Part shown: positions 6,930 to 11,649 of the stretch, one piece after another
Layout of the letters: each line of letters begins with the position of its first letter
Numbering within the stretch: position 1 is the first letter of the stretch
From: Candidatus Egerieousia excrementavium
GTDB taxonomy: Bacteria; Bacteroidota; Bacteroidia; Bacteroidales; UBA932
Length of the DNA stretch: 11,649 nt
Assembly: GCA_017694275.1 (NCBI GenBank)
Contig: JADINB010000093.1
Location: 1 to 11,649, forward strand
Direction: 5' to 3'
Translations under genes and position numbers: made by a program
The notes under the pieces: generated by a model
Databases searched by the model: none
Seen by the model: only the letters and a program-made list of their open reading frames with translations
Told to the model about the DNA's origin: nothing

Positions 6930-8282
6930 ATGAAAATAATTATTGCAGGCGCAGGAGAGGTGGGCAGCCATTTGGCAAAAATGCTCGGGAACGATTCATC
7001 CAACGACCTTACCATTATAGACAGCAGCGAAGAACACCTCAACAACCTCTCCCAGATAACAGATGTGATAACAGTTCTGGGAGACCCCACTTCAATAGAG
7101 ACCTTGCATCAGGCCGGAGTTGCAGATGCAGATCTGTTCATAGCGGTAAGTCCGGCGCAAAAACAGGATGTAAACATAATAAGCGCACTTCTGGCAAAGC
7201 AGATGGGAAGCAAGAAAGTTACCGCCAGGATAAACAACGATGAATACATGCAGTATGAGAACAAGCTCCTTTTCACCGAGTTGGGAATAGACCTGCTGTT
7301 CTATCCGGAAAAAAGCGCTGCATTTGAAATATCGGAACTCCTGAAAAAGAGCGGCACTACTGAATTCATGGAGTTCACAAGAGGCAAACTGCAGATGGTT
7401 GTATTCAGGCTTGACGACGGGGCTCCGCTCATAGACAAAAAGGTAGAGGAAATGCTTACTGGAGAAAGCTACACTCCGTACAAGGCGGTAGCTATCGCCA
7501 GAAACGACATAACCATCATTCCCGACAAGGAGACCCGTTTCATGGAAAAGGACCTGGTCTTTGTCATCTGCACTAAAGAGGGAGTGAACCAGGCTATGAA
7601 GTTTTCCGGCAAAATGGATATTGAAATAAGAAAACTCATGATTATGGGAGGCGGCAGGATAGGTCAGATGCTCGCTGCACGCATGGAAAACTCTATGGAA
7701 CTCATAAAAATCATAGAAAAGAAGAGAGAAAGGTGCGAATATCTGGCGGAAGTGCTCTCGAAATCTCTCATAGTAAACGGAGACTGCACCAATACAGACC
7801 TCCTGCTTGAAGAAGACGTCAAGGATTTTGATGCATTTGTCTCGGTCACAGGAAGTTCAGAAGCCAACATCCTTTCATGCGTCATTGCAAAAAGAATGGG
7901 TGTTCCCAAGACAATAGCAGAAGTGGAGAACATAGAATACATAAAACTTGCCGAGGAGATGGGCGTAGATGCGGTAATAAACAAGAAACTCATTACGGCA
8001 AGCCGTATATTCCGCTTCACGCTGAGCAACAAGGTGCGTTCAATCAAGTGTCTCAACGGTTCCGACGCCGAAGTCCTGGAATTCATCGTAAACCCCGACA
8101 GTCTCATAACAAAGGGAGCCATCAAGGATCTGAAATTCCCGAAAGAGGCAATAATAGGGGGCATAATCAGGGGAAACGAAAGTTTTATAGCCAACCCCTA
8201 CAACATTATAAAGCCCTACGACAGAGTCGTGGTATTCGCCCTGCCGCAGGTACTTTCAAAGGTAAACAAATTCTTTATTTAA
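6930..8282 (+). CDS. trkA: Trk potassium uptake regulator TrkA
   Basis: The 450-residue protein has two RCK modules in tandem, the normal length and architecture of TrkA. The first Rossmann domain opens with IIIAGAGEVG (GxGxxG at 7-12) and has an acidic residue at the end of strand two (D31), which favours NAD(H). The second opens with MIMGGGRIG (GxGxxG at 240-245). TrkA-C domains follow each one, at about 145-217 and 367-449. TrkA is a cytosolic, nucleotide-gated subunit that docks on the K+ channel-like membrane protein TrkH or TrkG and controls uptake. The usual partner trkH is not next to it: downstream is a convergent gene and upstream is the divergent uvrA-like gene. Start at the ATG 6930 agrees with the canonical MKIIIAGAG N-terminus. 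Its last 8 nt overlap the 3' end of the ABC-F gene on the other strand. No truncation or missing motif seen. Confidence 0.92.
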   Translation: MKIIIAGAGEVGSHLAKMLGNDSSNDLTIIDSSEEHLNNLSQITDVITVLGDPTSIETLHQAGVADADLFIAVSPAQKQDVNIISALLAKQMGSKKVTARINNDEYMQYENKLLFTELGIDLLFYPEKSAAFEISELLKKSGTTEFMEFTRGKLQMVVFRLDDGAPLIDKKVEEMLTGESYTPYKAVAIARNDITIIPDKETRFMEKDLVFVICTKEGVNQAMKFSGKMDIEIRKLMIMGGGRIGQMLAARMENSMELIKIIEKKRERCEYLAEVLSKSLIVNGDCTNTDLLLEEDVKDFDAFVSVTGSSEANILSCVIAKRMGVPKTIAEVENIEYIKLAEEMGVDAVINKKLITASRIFRFTLSNKVRSIKCLNGSDAEVLEFIVNPDSLITKGAIKDLKFPKEAIIGGIIRGNESFIANPYNIIKPYDRVVVFALPQVLSKVNKFFI

Positions 8283-10449
8283 GTTTTTTATATTTAAAGC
8301 GTTTGGGTTCAACATCGCCCAGACGCATCTTCTTGTTTTCTTCATATTCGGAGTAGGTGCCTTCATAGAAGTAAACCTTGGAATCTCCCTCGAAAGCAAG
8401 AATGTGGGTACATATTCTGTCGAGAAACCACCTGTCGTGCGATATGACCACCGCACAGCCGGCAAAGTTTTCAAGACCCTCTTCCAACGCTCTTATCGTA
8501 TTTACGTCAACATCGTTGGTGGGTTCATCAAGCAGCAGCACATTGGCCTCTTCCTTTAAGGTCAGGGCCAGATGCAGCCTGTTGCGCTCACCGCCGCTCA
8601 ACACGCCGCACTTCTTCTCCTGGTCTGCACCCGAGAAATTGAAGCGCGAAACATACGCCCTCGCATTCACCTCCCTGTTGCCCAGTTTTATGAATTCAGA
8701 ATTCTCCGCTATTGTCTGATAAACTGTCTTGTCTGGATCTATCTGCTTATGCTGCTGGTCTATATAGGCAATTTTCACGGTAGGGCCTATGGAAAACTCA
8801 CCCTTGTCTGGCTTCTCGTATCCCATGATAAGCCTGAAAAGCGTTGTCTTTCCGGCACCGTTGGGCCCGATTACTCCCACTATGCCGGCAGGCGGCAGCT
8901 TGAAGTCGAGATTTTCAAAAAGAAGCCTCTCTCCGTAGCTCTTGGCTACGCCAACAGCCTCTATAACCTTGTCTCCCAGACGTGGTCCGTTGGGAATGAA
9001 TATCTCCAGGCGCTCCTCCTTCTGTCTGCCGTCTTCATTCATCATCTTTTCATAAGCAGAAAGCCTTGCCTTGGATTTGGCATGACGCGCCTTGGGAGCC
9101 ATTCTGACCCATTCCAACTCTCTCTCAAGGGTCTTGCGGCGCTTGCTCTCCTGCTTCTCCTCACTCTCCAGCCTTCTGGCCTTCTGCTCAAGCCACGAAG
9201 AGTAGTTTCCCTTCCACGGAATTCCCTCTCCCCTGTCGAGTTCCAGAATCCATCCGGCTACATTGTCAAGAAAATAACGGTCATGCGTTACAGCAATCAC
9301 TGTTCCCTTGTACTGCTTCAGATGAGCCTCCAGCCACTGGATACTCTCTGTGTCAAGATGGTTGGTAGGCTCGTCGAGAAGCAATACGTCGGGTTCCTGC
9401 AGAAGCAGCCTGCATAAAGCCACCCTGCGGCGCTCACCTCCGCTAAGGTTCTTTACGAGAGCATCCGGTTCAGGGCACATTAGCGCATCCATTGCCCTTT
9501 CAAGGCGCGAATCCAGATCCCATCCGTTCACATGTTCTATCTTGTCAGTCAATTCTCCCTGGTACTCTATAAGTTTGCTCATCTGCTCATCGCTCATGGG
9601 CTCCATGAATCTGGCATTCACCTGCTCATACTCCTTCATAAGGTCTACAATCTGCTGGACACCCTCCTCTACGACCTCCTTTACGGTCTTGTTGTCATCG
9701 AGCTGCGGTTCCTGCTCAAGATAACCCACGCTGTAACCAGGAGAAAAGACCACCTCACCGTCATACGCGGTATCTATGCCAGCGATAATCTTCATAAGGG
9801 TAGACTTGCCGGAACCGTTAAGGCCTATTATTCCAATTTTGGCCCCATAAAAGAATGAAAGGTAGATATCTTTCAATATAACCCTGTTGCTCTGGGGGAG
9901 TATCTTTTTCACCCCGTTCATCGAAAATATGATCTTCTCGTCTGCCATATCACTGTTTTTTCTGTAAAGATACCGCTTTTTTACAGACTTCCATGACTTG
10001 TCGCCAGATTGCACAACCGCATTGTAAAATGTCTTCTCGTTTCTGAAACCAGAAATGATTGCAACGTCGAGCAGAGTATAATCCTTATGTGAAAGGAGCT
10101 CTTTGGCGTACTTTATCCTGTAATCGTTCAGATAGTTTCTGTAATTCATCTTCTTTTTCTGTGCAAGAGCCCTTGAAAGATAGGTCCTGTTGCACCCTAT
10201 CTCACGGGCAAGTTTGTCGAGAGTCAGGGCGGAGTCGAGAAAGAGCCGTCTCTGGCTCATTGCCCTGTCGGCATTGTCTGCAATCTTCTGCAATATGTCG
10301 CCATAGGTTACTGTAATTCTGCATTCGCACAAAAGGGTATTGACAGGATTGAAGTACCCCTCGCAGGAGAGATCTCTCTTCTCTTCCTTTCTAACTATCC
10401 AGAGCGCCCCTTTGTATAAAATACTCCTCAACCACAACATTTTCGCCAT
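8275..10449 (-). CDS. ettA: AraC-type HTH fused in frame to EttA ABC-F translation factor
   Basis: The 724-codon frame holds two proteins without a stop between them. Residues 1-167 contain an AraC-type DNA-binding domain (about 75-160) with LTLDKLAREIGCNRTYLSRAL as the first HTH and LLDVAIISGFRNEKTFYN as the second. Residues 168-724 are a complete 557-residue EttA. In EttA numbering they show Walker A GLNGSGKST (42-50), signature LSGGE (168-172), Walker B LLLDEPTNHLD (189-199), the basic P-site tRNA interaction linker (about 240-320), then GPNGAGKTT (361-369), LSGGE (450-454) and LLLDEPTNDVD (471-481). EttA binds the ribosomal E site and gates entry into elongation according to ATP/ADP ratio. 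The start at 10449 is supported by an AGGAGG 7 nt upstream and overlaps the previous gene by 59 nt. The ATG at 9948 (MADEKIIFSM) is the normal EttA start, so free EttA may also be made. The second HTH looks about three residues short against its neighbour. A genuine fusion, read-through pair or lost stop codon are all possible. Confidence 0.85.
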   Translation of the reverse strand: MAKMLWLRSILYKGALWIVRKEEKRDLSCEGYFNPVNTLLCECRITVTYGDILQKIADNADRAMSQRRLFLDSALTLDKLAREIGCNRTYLSRALAQKKKMNYRNYLNDYRIKYAKELLSHKDYTLLDVAIISGFRNEKTFYNAVVQSGDKSWKSVKKRYLYRKNSDMADEKIIFSMNGVKKILPQSNRVILKDIYLSFFYGAKIGIIGLNGSGKSTLMKIIAGIDTAYDGEVVFSPGYSVGYLEQEPQLDDNKTVKEVVEEGVQQIVDLMKEYEQVNARFMEPMSDEQMSKLIEYQGELTDKIEHVNGWDLDSRLERAMDALMCPEPDALVKNLSGGERRRVALCRLLLQEPDVLLLDEPTNHLDTESIQWLEAHLKQYKGTVIAVTHDRYFLDNVAGWILELDRGEGIPWKGNYSSWLEQKARRLESEEKQESKRRKTLERELEWVRMAPKARHAKSKARLSAYEKMMNEDGRQKEERLEIFIPNGPRLGDKVIEAVGVAKSYGERLLFENLDFKLPPAGIVGVIGPNGAGKTTLFRLIMGYEKPDKGEFSIGPTVKIAYIDQQHKQIDPDKTVYQTIAENSEFIKLGNREVNARAYVSRFNFSGADQEKKCGVLSGGERNRLHLALTLKEEANVLLLDEPTNDVDVNTIRALEEGLENFAGCAVVISHDRWFLDRICTHILAFEGDSKVYFYEGTYSEYEENKKMRLGDVEPKRFKYKKLK
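9946..9948 (-). other. Internal start codon of native EttA
   Basis: The ATG at 9948 begins MADEKIIFSM, the usual N-terminus of EttA in this phylum. The preceding bases are A-rich (cagaaaaaacagtgat) with no Shine-Dalgarno motif, the type of context from which Bacteroidetes ribosomes commonly start. A near-consensus -7 element, TATCTTTA, lies about 20 nt upstream. Internal initiation would release free 557-residue EttA from the fused frame. Confidence 0.5.
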
Positions 10450-11566
10450 TTGACAACCTCCTTTTCACTTCTTTGCACCACTCTGCAGGAGTATATCCGG
10501 TATTGAGATTGAACGCCGCACAAAACGAAGATATGTTCTTGAATCCCGCCATATCGCACAAATCGTTTACACCTGTCGAAGGCTTTTCGAGATATATGCT
10601 GCAGGCCTCGGCAATCCTGTATCTGTTTACAAATTGATTGAAATTCCTGTACATTTTCTGGTTGAGGGCCTTTGAGAGATATGTCTTGTTTGTATAGAGA
10701 ATACGCGAGACTGTCTCGAGCTTGAGGTTCTTGTCCAGATAGGGCTTTTCGCTTTCAAAATACGAAATCAGCCTCTGTATTATCACATATTCTCCGGAAG
10801 GCACGTCTCCCACCAACCCTGAAAACCTGCTTCCCTCCTCCTTGAATCTATAGGGCTTCACACTACGCGCAGCCTGTTTTTTCCTGCATCTGCAGCCATG
10901 GAAAAAATAACAGGCATGCAGCAGAAACAGCAGAGCTATGAATATAAAATGCCATATCCGGCAAGAATGCCAGACAAACGAGACAAAAAGCAAGAGCGAC
11001 AGAAGCATTATCAGTTCAACAAGTACAATGGCCGACACCATGTTCTTCTTCTGCATCGTCTTCACTATGGAGTCATACCGGCGGAGAAGTACAAGCGAGA
11101 CAAAAACCAGAATCGCCACCACAACCGCAACATAAAACATTGCTGACAATGCCATATATACGACAGTACGACAGCCAAAGAAATGGAATGCCAGCATATC
11201 AAACAGGAGCAGAAAAAGATATAATGCAGACGCGCATGCCGTTCTCAAAGAGCTGCGCCACCCTGCCAGCCCTGACGAATAGAAGTAATCTATCAGAAAC
11301 ACCGTAGAATAAAGCAGCAGTTTGGCAAACAGATGGCACGGGTGATAGCATATCGTACCATGAAGCAAGTCATAGACCACCAGGCTTGCCATGTCAAGGA
11401 AAAGCCCGGCAGACAAAAAGGCGAAACAGAAAAACTTTCCATTCGGAGAACAGAGCCTGCCTTTTCCATACCTTGCCTGATACCACGATACTGCGGCGGC
11501 CGAAAAATAAAAAAGAAACAGAGTAAAAATGGCAATACCCACAGAATTGCCGAACAAAACATCCAT
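10391..11566 (-). CDS. Membrane-embedded AraC-family transcriptional regulator
   Basis: The 391-residue protein has an N-terminal membrane region with about seven hydrophobic helices (approximate residues 9-29, 45-67, 79-97, 110-131, 135-161, 177-199, 204-224). A basic CRCRKK stretch and a ~35-residue linker follow, then a C-terminal AraC-type HTH domain (about 260-372). The HTH shows VSRILYTNKTYLSKALNQ and DLCDMAGFKNISSFCAAFN followed by TGYTPAEW. The protein should sit in the inner membrane with the DNA-binding domain in the cytosol, so it is a one-component membrane sensor/regulator; the signal is unknown. After the HTH come about 20 extra residues whose codons overlap the start of the next gene. 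Its HTH closely resembles that of the next gene (TYLSKAL versus TYLSRAL), suggesting a tandem duplication. The start at 11566 follows a weak GAGGG and a TAnnTTTG -7 element. Confidence 0.82.
   Translation of the reverse strand: MDVLFGNSVGIAIFTLFLFYFSAAAVSWYQARYGKGRLCSPNGKFFCFAFLSAGLFLDMASLVVYDLLHGTICYHPCHLFAKLLLYSTVFLIDYFYSSGLAGWRSSLRTACASALYLFLLLFDMLAFHFFGCRTVVYMALSAMFYVAVVVAILVFVSLVLLRRYDSIVKTMQKKNMVSAIVLVELIMLLSLLLFVSFVWHSCRIWHFIFIALLFLLHACYFFHGCRCRKKQAARSVKPYRFKEEGSRFSGLVGDVPSGEYVIIQRLISYFESEKPYLDKNLKLETVSRILYTNKTYLSKALNQKMYRNFNQFVNRYRIAEACSIYLEKPSTGVNDLCDMAGFKNISSFCAAFNLNTGYTPAEWCKEVKRRLSNGENVVVEEYFIQRGALDS
10457..10462 (-). promoter_or_regulatory. Strong Shine-Dalgarno sequence for the HTH-EttA gene
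   Basis: On the minus strand AGGAGG stands 7 nt before the ATG at 10449 and lies wholly within the coding sequence of the membrane AraC gene, where it encodes part of KRRL. Most genes in the window lack such a site, so it decides the start of the fused gene and suggests translational coupling. It could also be a chance result of two adjacent AGG arginine codons. Confidence 0.5.
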
Positions 11567-11589
11567 ACCTTCCCTCGCTTTTACGAAGG

Positions 11590-11597
11590 CAAAAGTA
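11590..11597 (-). promoter_or_regulatory. -7 promoter element of the membrane AraC gene
   Basis: On the minus strand this reads TACTTTTG, an exact TAnnTTTG match, 23 bases before the ATG at 11566. A TTTG exists 28 bp upstream, too far for a standard -33 element, so the assignment rests on the -7 box alone. It would serve both genes of the overlapping pair. Confidence 0.4.
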
Positions 11598-11649
11598 TAT
11601 ACCGGCCCTCTATTTCATAGCACGACAAACCGGCAAAAAAGTATAAAAT

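Noticed and set aside
7664..8194. 176-codon minus-strand frame inside trkA
   Set aside because: Antisense shadow of the second RCK module of TrkA, with low-complexity Ser/Met-rich translation.
8572..9417. 281-codon open frame on the + strand opposite the EttA gene
   Set aside because: It lies fully antisense to strongly conserved ABC-F coding sequence, and its translation has no family features.
8580..9450. Similar stretches near 8580-8605 and 9420-9445
   Set aside because: These are the two LSGGER signature regions of the duplicated ATPase domains of EttA, not a DNA repeat element.

Overview
The window reads as chromosomal DNA of a member of the Bacteroidota, most likely Bacteroidales. Three things suggest this. 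The EttA-type ABC-F protein, the PaaK/ACT pair and the TrkA resemble proteins of that order as I remember them. Several start codons are preceded by TAnnTTTG -7 elements typical of this phylum. Most genes lack Shine-Dalgarno sequences. No database search was possible, so the taxonomy is an inference.

Layout, left to right. (1) 1-552 (+) is the 3' end of an NlpE-like envelope lipoprotein gene that begins outside the window. (2) 571-2275 (-) is a chain of broken genes. It holds a MATE efflux transporter lacking its first ~85-90 residues, the C-terminal 2x[4Fe-4S] tail of an aldo/keto reductase lacking its catalytic barrel, and the Tat-signal N-terminus of a metal-dependent hydrolase-like protein cut just after its HxH motif. 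A further coding-like fragment lies at about 2352-2500. This looks like a deletion-scarred segment or a chimeric assembly. (3) 2536-4269 (+) is a two-gene operon: a phenylacetate-CoA ligase family enzyme and a tandem-ACT-domain protein. (4) 4319-6826 (-) is a UvrA-like ABC ATPase of the short class that lacks the UvrB-binding domain. (5) 6930-8282 (+) is TrkA, the cytosolic K+ uptake regulator, divergent from uvrA across a compact promoter region. (6) 8275-11566 (-) is the most unusual part. A membrane protein with about seven helices and a C-terminal AraC-type HTH overlaps by 59 nt a second gene, which starts with another AraC-type HTH and runs in frame, with no stop codon, into a complete EttA translation factor.

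Regions 3-5 are ordinary housekeeping or accessory metabolism. Region 6 is the best candidate for something undescribed: a membrane-anchored AraC sensor translationally coupled to an AraC-HTH::EttA fusion, with the native EttA start codon kept inside it. This could give two products, a DNA-binding ABC-F fusion and free EttA. The sequence shows the open frame, the overlap and a strong internal Shine-Dalgarno sequence. Any functional link between the two proteins is inference. I saw no tRNA, rRNA, CRISPR array, insertion sequence or riboswitch.
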